From assembly GCA_021822485.1 (NCBI GenBank), contig JAKAQP010000004.1, positions 1 to 64,000 on the forward strand: a stretch of 64,000 nucleotides of DNA, read 5' to 3'. Both the position numbers and the translations under genes were made by a program. The stretch is from a bacterium (GTDB lineage: Bacteria; SZUA-79; Acidulodesulfobacterales; Acidulodesulfobacteraceae). Below, one piece after another: positions 34,525-43,151 of this stretch; positions within the stretch are counted from its first letter, which is position 1, and each line of letters starts with the position of its first letter. The notes under the pieces were generated by a model. That model was not told the DNA's origin, ran no database searches, and saw nothing but the letters and a program-made list of their open reading frames with translations.

Positions 34525-37110
34525 TTACAAATTTTTATTGATACCGTAAGGTCCGTTAGGATATTTTTCCGCCAGAATATAAAGCCGTTCCTTTAAAGTT
34601 TTATTCGGATAAAGCCGTTCTATCCGCCTTTCTAATTCTTCGTCTTCGGACGATTTACAGCAAAGCCAGTATTCAAAAGGGTCTGGGGAATTTCTTATAA
34701 CCGACGAATCTTTTCCGAATTTTAAAAGATATTCGGAATAATGTCCTTTGACTACCTTAAGATTTTTTACTATATTTATCTCTTTTTCGTTTAGTCCGCA
34801 CGTTTTTAAGTCGTTTTCCGAAACTTCTCCGTCAAGCTGGCAAAATATTTTTACCGACGAATTTTCTATTATGCTTTTACCTACGGCACCGGCCTTTAAC
34901 AAATCGCCCGGCTCCTGCGTAATGCTCCATACCATAGAACCCCATTTTGCGGACGTTTTGTACAGATGCATTATCAGCTCCGCAAGTTTAGAGTCCCCCA
35001 TAAATTCCCAGCATTCATCGTAAAAGAAAAAAACTTTTGCCGATTTATCGTACATTTTCTTAAAAGATATATTTTTTATAATTGCGAACACTACTTTTTG
35101 CAAATCTTCGTGTCCTTTTAACTTCTGCAGGTCAAATATTACTATTTTATTATCTATATTTATACCGTTCTTCCTGTTTATAAGCATTCCGTAAGGAGAA
35201 GAAATATCCGTCCACTGAAACAGATTTTTACCCATTTCCATAGCTCTTTGTTTATCTTGAATATCCCTGGCTTCGCCGTAATCGAATAAAATGTTGTTTA
35301 TATCCGATATTATAGGCATATCTTCATAGTCATCTATATTGTCGTAAGCCGCCTGCACGGCTCTCGATATTATGGTTCTGTCGTTGGGCGATAATTTTTT
35401 TTCCGGTTCTACCATTAGTCCTATTATACCCGTCAGAAAAACCATAATATCGGGGTCGAAAGCCTCTTCTCCGTTTATTTCTTTGACGAAGTATTTTTTC
35501 GGAGGGAAAGGATTTATGCAGTAAGAGCCGTCGAGGTCGATTTCGATATAGTCGCCGTTAAATATTTTGCAGAATTTTTTGTAAGTTCCTCCTATATCAA
35601 CCCCTACTATATGGTAATCGTCTCCGGATATGTAAAAATTGCTTAAAAATCCGTTCAGCATAAAACCTTTTCCGCTTCTCGTTTTGCCGAAAACTATTCC
35701 GTGTTTCGACGGCAGACGGTTTTCGTAAAGGTCGAGTCTTACCGCTTCCCCTCTGTCGTTTATTAACGGAATAGCGCATCTTTCCGTCCCTCTAAACCCT
35801 TCGTTAAGCGGTATGAAAGGCGCTGCCGCAGTCGAAATAGACGTTTTAAATCTCCTGTTAAAACGCGACTGACCGGGCAAAAAAGAAAGATAAAGTTTAT
35901 GATGCTCCATGTCGTCTATTATGCCCTCCATTCCGTTAAAATTTTTAAAGGATTCAAGGAGTTTTACAGCCTTCATATTCAAGTCTTCCAAGTTTCTGGA
36001 CTTTATTCTAGCACATAAAGAAAACTCTACGACTTTCTTTTTAAGTTTTGAAACCGATTCTAAAAATTCATCCAGTTGTTCGGTGATATTAACTCCTTTA
36101 TAATCGGTATATCCGCCATTTACGGCTTCCGTCAGGCTTGCCTTTATATTCCTGTCGGTCTGTATTTTTTCCATAGTTTTTTCCTGTTCCGGAATATTAA
36201 AAGATACTGCTATATCGTAAGGAAAAAAATCATCTTCCGTCCCTGACCCGTTTAAGTTTAAAAGGGGCGTTATACCGAATGAATCTATTTTTGACGGAAG
36301 TCTGTGCATGTTTATAAATTTATAATAATATCCGTCTATATAAAAAAAATCTTTTTTAATTTCGGCATACGAATATATAATCTGACTCCTGAAAGTAGAA
36401 CCATCCAGCATATTTTCCCATTTCGGCGCTTTAACTCCGGACGTAAATCTTAAAGGGTTTAATTCTTCGTAAAAATAGTCCACAAGCTCCTGATTATCCA
36501 TTCTTTTTAAATTTAAATCCAGATTGGAAGATATAAAGCCGAGATTATTCTCTACGTTTTTTAATTTTCTTTTTATAACTTTTTTATCGCAGCCGGCGTT
36601 TAATTTTGCGATAGAATTAATAGAAGACTTTAAATCTATCTTAATAAGGCTGCCGGCAAAATCGGCAAATTTAGACGTTAATCCGGTTTTACCCGTATTT
36701 GAGCGAAGATTTAAACCGTTAATAGTGCAAAAAAGATATATATTAACGTTTTTAATATTTTTAGACCATAGATGCTTTATCTTATTTTCTTTGATATATT
36801 TAAAATTTTCGGGCGGCACGGAAGAGCTTTCGTAGTTAGAAATAAATTTTTTATTTTTGTCGTCTATTTTGTAAATCCATTGAAGACTAATGTTTTCGTC
36901 CATAAGATTGAGCAGAAGATCGTTAACGTAAGCAGCGTCGTTTACCGTTTTATTTTCGGAGAGATAATAATCAAATCCTTTTACCGAAAAACCTATCGTG
37001 AACGACCCGTCCGCTCCGACGGCTATGCCGTCGTTTACCGACAAAAGGTTAACGTATTTATTTAATGAATCCGAAGGCTCTATTTTTTTTAAAACTGAAT
37101 TTAACAGCAT
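34525..37110 (-). CDS. VirB4/TraC-like ATPase
   Basis: 861 residues, the usual size. The C-terminal ATPase region holds the P-loop GKTRSGKG (475-482), the VirB4 phrase HIVGVDIGGTYKKFC, and a Walker B FFFYDECWEFMG near 700. The N-terminal half has the TraC/VirB4 domain pattern. It energises pilus assembly and transfer at the inner membrane. In the P-loop the residue after the lysine is glycine (GKG), not the usual serine or threonine, which would remove the side chain that helps hold magnesium. A single substitution could be real or a sequencing error. Confidence 0.9.
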   Translation of the reverse strand: MLLNSVLKKIEPSDSLNKYVNLLSVNDGIAVGADGSFTIGFSVKGFDYYLSENKTVNDAAYVNDLLLNLMDENISLQWIYKIDDKNKKFISNYESSSVPPENFKYIKENKIKHLWSKNIKNVNIYLFCTINGLNLRSNTGKTGLTSKFADFAGSLIKIDLKSSINSIAKLNAGCDKKVIKRKLKNVENNLGFISSNLDLNLKRMDNQELVDYFYEELNPLRFTSGVKAPKWENMLDGSTFRSQIIYSYAEIKKDFFYIDGYYYKFINMHRLPSKIDSFGITPLLNLNGSGTEDDFFPYDIAVSFNIPEQEKTMEKIQTDRNIKASLTEAVNGGYTDYKGVNITEQLDEFLESVSKLKKKVVEFSLCARIKSRNLEDLNMKAVKLLESFKNFNGMEGIIDDMEHHKLYLSFLPGQSRFNRRFKTSISTAAAPFIPLNEGFRGTERCAIPLINDRGEAVRLDLYENRLPSKHGIVFGKTRSGKGFMLNGFLSNFYISGDDYHIVGVDIGGTYKKFCKIFNGDYIEIDLDGSYCINPFPPKKYFVKEINGEEAFDPDIMVFLTGIIGLMVEPEKKLSPNDRTIISRAVQAAYDNIDDYEDMPIISDINNILFDYGEARDIQDKQRAMEMGKNLFQWTDISSPYGMLINRKNGINIDNKIVIFDLQKLKGHEDLQKVVFAIIKNISFKKMYDKSAKVFFFYDECWEFMGDSKLAELIMHLYKTSAKWGSMVWSITQEPGDLLKAGAVGKSIIENSSVKIFCQLDGEVSENDLKTCGLNEKEINIVKNLKVVKGHYSEYLLKFGKDSSVIRNSPDPFEYWLCCKSSEDEELERRIERLYPNKTLKERLYILAEKYPNGPYGINKNL

Positions 37111-37120
37111 AAATTTATTC

Positions 37121-37435
37121 TTATTTCTCCTTTTCAGAATTTAAAACGTACAGCTCTTTTTTCGCTAATATAAAAGATAAAAGCGAATTCGTATAAAAAT
37201 CCGGTTTATTTTTCTTATACTTTTTTATAAATATTAATGTTGCGGTATCCAATAATATCGCTATAATAATAGCTTTTTTAAATATTAATATAGAAGCCGT
37301 AGTCAAAAAAATAAAAAATGCCCAGTCATAAATTTCAAGCCCGAATCTAGTTATTTTTCCGTATATTTCGCTGTATATTTTAAATTCGGTATATCCTTGC
37401 GCATTTATTGCTTTGTTCTGTTTTTTTTGAGTCAT
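37121..37435 (-). CDS. VirB3/TraL-like membrane protein
   Basis: 104 residues with two close hydrophobic helices (about 34-70) and a polar C-terminus. VirB3/TraL proteins are about 90-110 residues with this layout and lie directly before virB4, as here. Only 10 bp separate it from virB4. The identity rests on size, topology and position. Confidence 0.6.
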   Translation of the reverse strand: MTQKKQNKAINAQGYTEFKIYSEIYGKITRFGLEIYDWAFFIFLTTASILIFKKAIIIAILLDTATLIFIKKYKKNKPDFYTNSLLSFILAKKELYVLNSEKEK

Positions 37436-37487
37436 TTTTTATTTTATTTATATGTATTGTTATAATTATTTTTATTTATGCAGCATT

Positions 37488-38033
37488 TTAAGGCTGTCCT
37501 ACAGTAGTTGCGCCATTACCGGCTCCAATATTCATACCTGCTACTGAGCCTCCCGCATTCTGGACTATTCCGAGTATTGCCCCTGTTATAGTCGGAGCAA
37601 GCATAACGCCTGTTCCTGCCGCCGCAGTTATAAACGCTTTTCTTGCGGCATCGGGTTTGTGCTGTTTTATATCGTAAAACCCTTTAACTAAACCTATTGT
37701 AAGGGTAGCGGGAGCAAGCCTGTAGCATATCCACGTCGTAGCTTCGTTTAAAATGCCTGAAGCGCCTATACCGAGCGAACCCTGATTTAAGTTTATCATC
37801 GCGGAAGCGTTTGAAGCGACGGAGATAATACTTCCGAAAGCAAAAACCGATAACAAAACCTTGCCGTAAGATACATTAGTTGCCTTATTTTTTTCAATTT
37901 CGGATTGAATTTTCGCGGCGATATTTATTGAAGCGTTAAGATAAAAATTTTTAAACGTTTCAATAGTTTTAAATGCTTTAAAAGGATTAAAATAATTAAA
38001 ATAAACGGCGTTTTTTAATTTTTTTGCGGACAT
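37488..38033 (-). CDS. VirB2/TrbC-like major pilin candidate
   Basis: 181 residues. A strong ribosome site (AAGGAGGGG) precedes the ATG. An unusual 45-residue basic N-terminus is followed by a hydrophobic segment ending ASNASA, a plausible signal-peptidase site, then a mature part of about 110 residues. Two further hydrophobic stretches follow (WICYRLAPATLTIGLVKGFY and AFITAAAGTGVMLAPTITGAILGIV). Size and layout fit VirB2/TrbC pilins, and it is the first gene of the locus. There is no strictly conserved pilin motif to confirm it. Confidence 0.55.
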   Translation of the reverse strand: MSAKKLKNAVYFNYFNPFKAFKTIETFKNFYLNASINIAAKIQSEIEKNKATNVSYGKVLLSVFAFGSIISVASNASAMINLNQGSLGIGASGILNEATTWICYRLAPATLTIGLVKGFYDIKQHKPDAARKAFITAAAGTGVMLAPTITGAILGIVQNAGGSVAGMNIGAGNGATTVGQP

Positions 38034-38229
38034 TTCTGCGCCCCTCCTTAAACTTAACGATTAAATTAATTTAATATCAATACTAAAAACTAAAATAATT
38101 TAGATAATATTATTTAATCATTTTAATGTTTCAGGATTATGACGAAAATGTTAAAAATATGTTAATTTTTTGTTACATTTACGTTACAAAATTCCGCAAA
38201 TAAGGAAGGAAACGGCAATAGCGGGAAAA

Positions 38230-38250
38230 GGACATAATTCAATTCTGTCC
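38230..38250. repeat. 21-bp imperfect palindrome upstream of the pilin candidate
   Basis: GGACA-t-AATT-c-AATT-c-TGTCC: the two halves pair except for three single positions. The 5' part resembles 11903-11924. It lies in the spacer between the type IV secretion operon and the thioesterase gene, and is probably a REP-type repeat rather than an operator. Confidence 0.5.
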
Positions 38251-38262
38251 CCGTCAAAAATA

Positions 38263-38772
38263 TTAGTATTTTTCAAAATCTTTAATCGCTTTTCTAAGAT
38301 ATTCGGGAATACGTTTAGGTTTAAAATCTACGTTGTCGACGCAGACTAAGACCGTATATCCGGAGGCAATGTCGGTATGTTCGGTATATGTTGAAGGCAG
38401 AGTTTGTTTAAGTTTCGAGGTTATAGGATATCCGCCGTCTTTCGGCGGATTTTCCGTCTTATTTTCTCTTACTATTTTATAAATAAAGTTAAAACTTGAA
38501 TTTTTTATATATTCTATTTTTGTATATATCTTTAAATCGTCGTCGTATTTCGCAGGATTAAAATATTTGCAGTTGGATTCGGCTACAACGAAGTAAAAGC
38601 CTTCTTTTTCTATGTCGGTATATTTGTAGCCTATATTTTTAAGATATTCCGTCCTTGCAACTTCGAAAAAAACGAAATATTTACCATAATAAACGACGGA
38701 CATTGCATCGGTTTCTTCGTATCTGACCTTTAGTTCGGTGTAAAATTTGAATTCGTCCATTTTATCCTTCAA
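38263..38772 (-). CDS. YbgC-like acyl-CoA thioesterase
   Basis: 169 residues. The hot-dog thioesterase signature VRYEETDAMSVVYYGKYFVFFEVARTEYLKNIG is complete, with the aspartate of the 4-hydroxybenzoyl-CoA thioesterase type. A hydrophilic insert (ENKTENPPKDGG) lies near 105-120. The family hydrolyses short-chain or aromatic acyl-CoAs; the substrate here is unknown. The start codon overlaps the preceding receiver gene by 11 bp, so they are coupled. Confidence 0.9.
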   Translation of the reverse strand: MKDKMDEFKFYTELKVRYEETDAMSVVYYGKYFVFFEVARTEYLKNIGYKYTDIEKEGFYFVVAESNCKYFNPAKYDDDLKIYTKIEYIKNSSFNFIYKIVRENKTENPPKDGGYPITSKLKQTLPSTYTEHTDIASGYTVLVCVDNVDFKPKRIPEYLRKAIKDFEKY

Positions 38773-39139
38773 TTTTTAAATATTCCCTTATTTTTTCGTA
38801 AAGTATGTTTTTATCTATAGGTTTTGCGATAAAATCGTTAAACCCAAGAGACATCAGATGTTCTTTATTGCCTGTCATGGCGTGCGCCGTAACCGCAATA
38901 ACGGGAATATCTTTGTATGCTTCATTGCATTTCAGCCTTTTAAATACTTCTATTCCGTCTATTCCTGGAAGTCCAATGTCAAGCAGAATTAAAGAAATAT
39001 CATGATTTTCGTTCGTTTTTTTAAGCGCTTCGTAACCGTCTTCGGCAGTAAATATATCTAAGTCGAAAGGTTCAAGCATTGCCGTAATTAAATCAAGATT
39101 AATCGCATTATCTTCTACAATAAGAATTTTATGGCGCAT
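38762..39139 (-). CDS. Stand-alone response regulator (receiver only)
   Basis: 125 residues. Phosphoacceptor aspartate in LLDIGLPGIDG (near D54), acidic pair VEDN at 8-11, and a conserved threonine/lysine end (TAHAMTG, AKPIDK). No output domain. Probably takes phosphate from the hybrid kinase encoded immediately upstream in the same operon (50 bp gap). The AEDGYEAL and PVIAVTAHAM phrases are typical of CheY-like shuttle receivers. Confidence 0.93.
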   Translation of the reverse strand: MRHKILIVEDNAINLDLITAMLEPFDLDIFTAEDGYEALKKTNENHDISLILLDIGLPGIDGIEVFKRLKCNEAYKDIPVIAVTAHAMTGNKEHLMSLGFNDFIAKPIDKNILYEKIREYLKIEG

Positions 39140-39188
39140 ATTGATTAATTTAATTATTTTTTAATTTATTTTTTTATTTTTTAATTAT

Positions 39189-42125
39189 TCAGTTTACTTC
39201 CGCTACGGCATTTCCTCCAGAATTCTTAAGTCCGCACAGCCTGTTGTATATTTTGGAAATCAGCTCTTCCGGAGTTTCCCCGTCTTTCGGAAACGAAGCG
39301 ACTATAAAAGAAGCAGTTAATTTTTTTAAATTCAGTTCTTCTTCTTTGTAAAAAGGATAATCCCTTACGACAGAACAGAACCTGTTTGCAACTAATGTAG
39401 CGGCATCTTTTAAGGTATTATTTAATATTACGGCAAATTCATCATAGCCGAATCTTACTACTACGTCTGAACCTCTAAGCATTTTCTTCAACATTTCTGA
39501 TATTTTTTTAAGCGCTATGTCGGAATGAAAATTTCCTACTAAATCACAGTATTCTTTAAAATTATCTATATCTAAAAATACCACGCTGAAAGCTATATTA
39601 TATCTTTTGGCCCTGTTAATTTCCTGCGCCAATCTTATATTAAAATAATTATGGTCTAAAAGACCGGTAATTTCATCGAGTAAACCGGCTTTTTGGGGAT
39701 AAATAAGCTCCAATTCCCTTATAGAGCGGCTTAATTCTTCGGCGGAAAAAGATTTTTTGCCTATTATTCTTTCAATATTGCCGGAAAGTTTAAGCCTTTC
39801 TTCTACCGTCAAATCCTTGGACGTTATAATGAATATAGGTATTTGAGCAGATATAGGATGTTTTTTTATGTTTTCGGCTACTTCGAATCCGTCTATGTCC
39901 GGCATTACCAAATCTAGCAGTATCAAATCCGGTTTAAGTTCTATAGCCATTTTAAGACCTTCTTCGCCGTTGTATGCATGGACGAGATTAAAACCTTCAT
40001 CCGCCAAAATTTTTCCTATCATTTTATGAACTATCGGGTCATCATCGACAAGCAGAATATTAACCTGTCTTTTTTTTCTTTTAGACGTAAGAGTAAACTG
40101 CGAAAGAGTATGAATAAGCGTTTCTTTTTCTATAGGTTTTATAAGATAATCCGTAGCGCCTAGCGCAAATCCCAAGTCTTTATTGTCTATTATACTTGTT
40201 ATAATTACTGGTATGTTTTTGGTGTCTTTGTCGGTTTTTAATTCGTTTAAAACGTCCCATCCGTCATTTTTCGGCAGCATAATATCTAATAGAATAGCGA
40301 AAGGTTTTAAACTTTTCGCCTTTTCGACGGCTTCTATGCCGTCGTATGCGTGGGCAACCGAATATCCCGAGTTTACCAAGTTTATAGTTAAAATTTCAGA
40401 AGTAGGGCGGTCGTCTTCTGCAACCAGCACTAAAGGTTTATTTCTTTTAGCGTTATTGTTCCTGAAAAAAGTTTTTGCATCTACCGTTATTAAAGTTTTT
40501 TCGGTTTCTTTGACGCTCATTGCAGCAGCTTTTTCGGCTTCGAGAGGATTTGGCAGGATAAAAGTAAAATCGGTTAAACCGTTTTTGACCGATTCAAAGT
40601 TTATATGCCCTCCGTGCAGTTCTATTATTTTTTTCGTCAAAGCAAGTCCGAGACCCGTTCCTTCATACTGCCGAGAGTAATTATTATCCGCCTGAGTAAA
40701 TTCTTCGAATATTTTATTTTTAAAATTATCGTCTATGCCTATTCCGCTGTTTATAACGTCTATCTGTATGTATTCAAACAATTTATCGCGAGATGTTTCC
40801 GGTTTAATATTTACGGCGGGAGAAATATTTTTGCACACTACTTTAACTTCGGTATTTTCAAAAGAAAATTTTATGGCGTTGCTTAAAAGATTATATATCA
40901 CCTGTTTAAATTTAATTCTGTCGGAATACAGTTCGTAATCTTGGGAACATTCGTAATCGACGGTTATCGTAAGATTCTTTTTTCCGGCAAGCGATTTTAA
41001 AACGACGATAGCTTCGTCTATAGCTTCCTTAATAGAAAAAACTGAGTATTCAAGAGTAAACATTCCGGCTTCTATTTTCGATATGTCGAGAATATTGTTT
41101 ATAAGCTGAAGCAGATGTTTTCCCGAAACTAATATATTATTGGTATATTTTTTATGTTTGTCGCTCAGGTCGAAAGAATCTTTCAGGAGGTCTGAATAGC
41201 CTATTATAGCGTTAAGAGGCGTCCTGAGTTCATGAGACATATTTGCGATAAATTTAGATTTTAATTCGTTTGCCCTTCTGAGTTCCCTGTTGCTTTCTTC
41301 CAACTGTTTCGTTCTTTCGATAACCTTATTTTCAAGATTTTCGTTCAGCTCTTTCAGCCTTTTTTCCTGCAATTTTATGTCCGTAATATCTTTAGAAATG
41401 CCTATAGTTCCTATTATATCTCCATTCTTATCCATAATGCGTGATATCGTAAGGGATATATTAACCGTATTTCCGTCCTTTTTTCTAAGCAGCGTTTCGT
41501 AATTTGCTACGAATTTATCTTTTTTAAGCTTTTCTAAAATATCGTCTCTTTCTTCCGGATTTATATAAAATTCGGATGCGCGCTTTCCTATAACTTCTTT
41601 CTGGGAATAACCTAGCATATTTTCGCCGCCCTTATTAAATTCGGTAATTATGCCGCGGCGGTCGGTGACCATAATCATATCGAAAGAATCGTCTAATATA
41701 TTTTGAAAGTATGCCTTCTGCTCTCTTAACTGCTTAATAATGCTTTCTTTATCGATATAATTTTTGTGCCTGTCGTAAAGCAGGTCATAAATAAGTTTGG
41801 AACTGACGGAATTAATAATCTCTATTCCGTGGTCGTGAAGCAACGCAAGCTCGGCAAGTTCTAATTCAGGTTCTCCGGTCAGATTAAATATTATATTATA
41901 ATTTATATTAGCGTCGTTAACTTCCTTAATCGTTTTAAAGCATTTTATTCCGGATTCTTTTGCATAAACGGCGCCTTCTTTATCTAAATTTCTGGCGGTT
42001 AATGCGGCTATCTCGACGTTTTTATCGTCTCGAAGCATTTCAATTATAGTTTTGGCGGCTTTGCCGCCGCCGTATATCAGGATTTTTGCCATGACACCGT
42101 TCATAAAATTATTCAGTTTCTTCAA
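39189..42125 (-). CDS. Hybrid histidine kinase with Rossmann-like N-terminus and two receivers
   Basis: 978 residues from a TTG start with AAGGAG 13 bp upstream; ATGs at 42104 and 42092 are alternatives. Order: a Rossmann-like domain (13-118, YGGGKAAKTIIEML and FNLTGEPELELAE), PAS (140-250), dimerisation domain with phospho-His H298 (NMSHELRTPLNA), HATPase (about 400-520), receiver 1 (ILLDIMLPKNDG, about 560-680), receiver 2 (ILLDLVMPDIDG, about 687-805), and a GGDEF-like domain (about 820-970). The last shows RFGYDEF in place of GGDEF and is likely a regulatory or degenerate form. It may respond to a redox or metabolite state. Flanked by two receiver genes. Confidence 0.9.
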   Translation of the reverse strand: MKKLNNFMNGVMAKILIYGGGKAAKTIIEMLRDDKNVEIAALTARNLDKEGAVYAKESGIKCFKTIKEVNDANINYNIIFNLTGEPELELAELALLHDHGIEIINSVSSKLIYDLLYDRHKNYIDKESIIKQLREQKAYFQNILDDSFDMIMVTDRRGIITEFNKGGENMLGYSQKEVIGKRASEFYINPEERDDILEKLKKDKFVANYETLLRKKDGNTVNISLTISRIMDKNGDIIGTIGISKDITDIKLQEKRLKELNENLENKVIERTKQLEESNRELRRANELKSKFIANMSHELRTPLNAIIGYSDLLKDSFDLSDKHKKYTNNILVSGKHLLQLINNILDISKIEAGMFTLEYSVFSIKEAIDEAIVVLKSLAGKKNLTITVDYECSQDYELYSDRIKFKQVIYNLLSNAIKFSFENTEVKVVCKNISPAVNIKPETSRDKLFEYIQIDVINSGIGIDDNFKNKIFEEFTQADNNYSRQYEGTGLGLALTKKIIELHGGHINFESVKNGLTDFTFILPNPLEAEKAAAMSVKETEKTLITVDAKTFFRNNNAKRNKPLVLVAEDDRPTSEILTINLVNSGYSVAHAYDGIEAVEKAKSLKPFAILLDIMLPKNDGWDVLNELKTDKDTKNIPVIITSIIDNKDLGFALGATDYLIKPIEKETLIHTLSQFTLTSKRKKRQVNILLVDDDPIVHKMIGKILADEGFNLVHAYNGEEGLKMAIELKPDLILLDLVMPDIDGFEVAENIKKHPISAQIPIFIITSKDLTVEERLKLSGNIERIIGKKSFSAEELSRSIRELELIYPQKAGLLDEITGLLDHNYFNIRLAQEINRAKRYNIAFSVVFLDIDNFKEYCDLVGNFHSDIALKKISEMLKKMLRGSDVVVRFGYDEFAVILNNTLKDAATLVANRFCSVVRDYPFYKEEELNLKKLTASFIVASFPKDGETPEELISKIYNRLCGLKNSGGNAVAEVN

Positions 42126-42208
42126 GCTAAACTTATTTCTCCTTGATAGTTAAGTAATAAATATCTATTTATACGTTATACGCAACGATAATAAATTATA
42201 AATTTGAA

Positions 42209-42613
42209 TTATAAAGACTGGCTGTTAAGCAGAAGGCTTATTTTGTCTCTGAGCAGTTCGTTTCTTATAGGCTTATCGACGTAATCGGTAGCTCCGTCTT
42301 CAAAACTTTTTTTTACGGTTTCTTTATCGTTAAGAGCGCTTATCATTAAAATGGGAACCTTGTCGTAAACTTTTCTGATAGTCCTGAGAACTTCGAGTCC
42401 GTTTATTTTCGGAAGCATTATATCGATAATAATAAGGTCGAAAATATTTCCTTCGGTAATTTTATCCAATGCGTCCCTGCCGTTTTCTGCTATAGTTACG
42501 CCGGCGTCAAAAGACGATTGTATAATAATTCTCACAAGTTCCGAATGCATCCTGTTGTCTTCTACCAGAAGAATATTTTTTTTGGGAATAATTCTGTTCG
42601 CTAAATTTATCAT
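42209..42613 (-). CDS. Stand-alone response regulator (receiver only)
   Basis: 134 residues of receiver domain: VEDNRMHSELV for the acidic pair, IIDIMLPKINGLEV for the phosphoacceptor, and PILMISALND with DKPIRNELL at the end. No DNA-binding or enzymatic output is present. It lies 83 bp upstream of the hybrid kinase and 72 bp downstream of the DksA-type gene. Confidence 0.92.
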   Translation of the reverse strand: MINLANRIIPKKNILLVEDNRMHSELVRIIIQSSFDAGVTIAENGRDALDKITEGNIFDLIIIDIMLPKINGLEVLRTIRKVYDKVPILMISALNDKETVKKSFEDGATDYVDKPIRNELLRDKISLLLNSQSL

Positions 42614-42685
42614 AGCATTATCCTTAATAAATAACAGCCGTTGGATTAATTTTGATATATTATGTAATACCGTTTTTTAATATTA

Positions 42686-43048
42686 TTACTTATTCTTTCT
42701 TTTTTCAAGTTCTTCCTGCTTAGTTTTGCAGGCAATGCATAGAGTAGCTTCCGGCCTGTATTCCAATCTTTTTTCGGAAATTTCTCCGCCGCATTCGTCG
42801 CATATTCCGTAAGTTCCGTTTTCTATTCTGGACAGCGCTTCCTGTATTTTAGGAATCAGTTTCCTTTCTCTGTCGCGTATCCTGAGTTCGAAGTTTCTAT
42901 CGGATTCTAATGTTGCCCTGTCGTTAGGGTCGGGGAAATTATCGTCTTCTTTCGTCATAGTATCAACAGTTTTCATAGCATCGTCAAGCAGAGACTCTAA
43001 TTTTTTGTTTAAAATATTTTTAAAATGTAAAAGCTTTTCTTCCGTCAC
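42686..43048 (-). CDS. DksA/TraR-type zinc-finger protein
   Basis: 120 residues. A coiled-coil N-terminal half (LHFKNILNKKLESLLDDAMKTV, FPDPNDRATLES) is followed by a C4 zinc finger CDECG and CIACK, with a 17-residue loop. DksA-family proteins bind the RNA polymerase secondary channel and tune rRNA and flagellar transcription. It follows mqnC on the same strand with a 103-bp gap. Several DksA-like paralogues exist in proteobacteria, so the exact subtype is uncertain. Confidence 0.85.
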   Translation of the reverse strand: MTEEKLLHFKNILNKKLESLLDDAMKTVDTMTKEDDNFPDPNDRATLESDRNFELRIRDRERKLIPKIQEALSRIENGTYGICDECGGEISEKRLEYRPEATLCIACKTKQEELEKRKNK

Positions 43049-43151
43049 GGAAATTATACCCCCGCCTTTTTATAATATAATTTTATAATATAATTTGTTG
43101 TTTAGTTATAAAAATTATAACATAATTTTAATTTTTAAAAAATATCTATAT

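Noticed and set aside
24576-38033. Assignment of the secretion operon to the F, P or I conjugation type
   Set aside because: Component sequences are too divergent to classify by eye; no type-specific accessory genes were found.
42209-42613. Receiver gene considered as CheY
   Set aside because: No chemotaxis genes nearby and the kinase beside it is a hybrid PAS kinase, so a generic receiver is safer.
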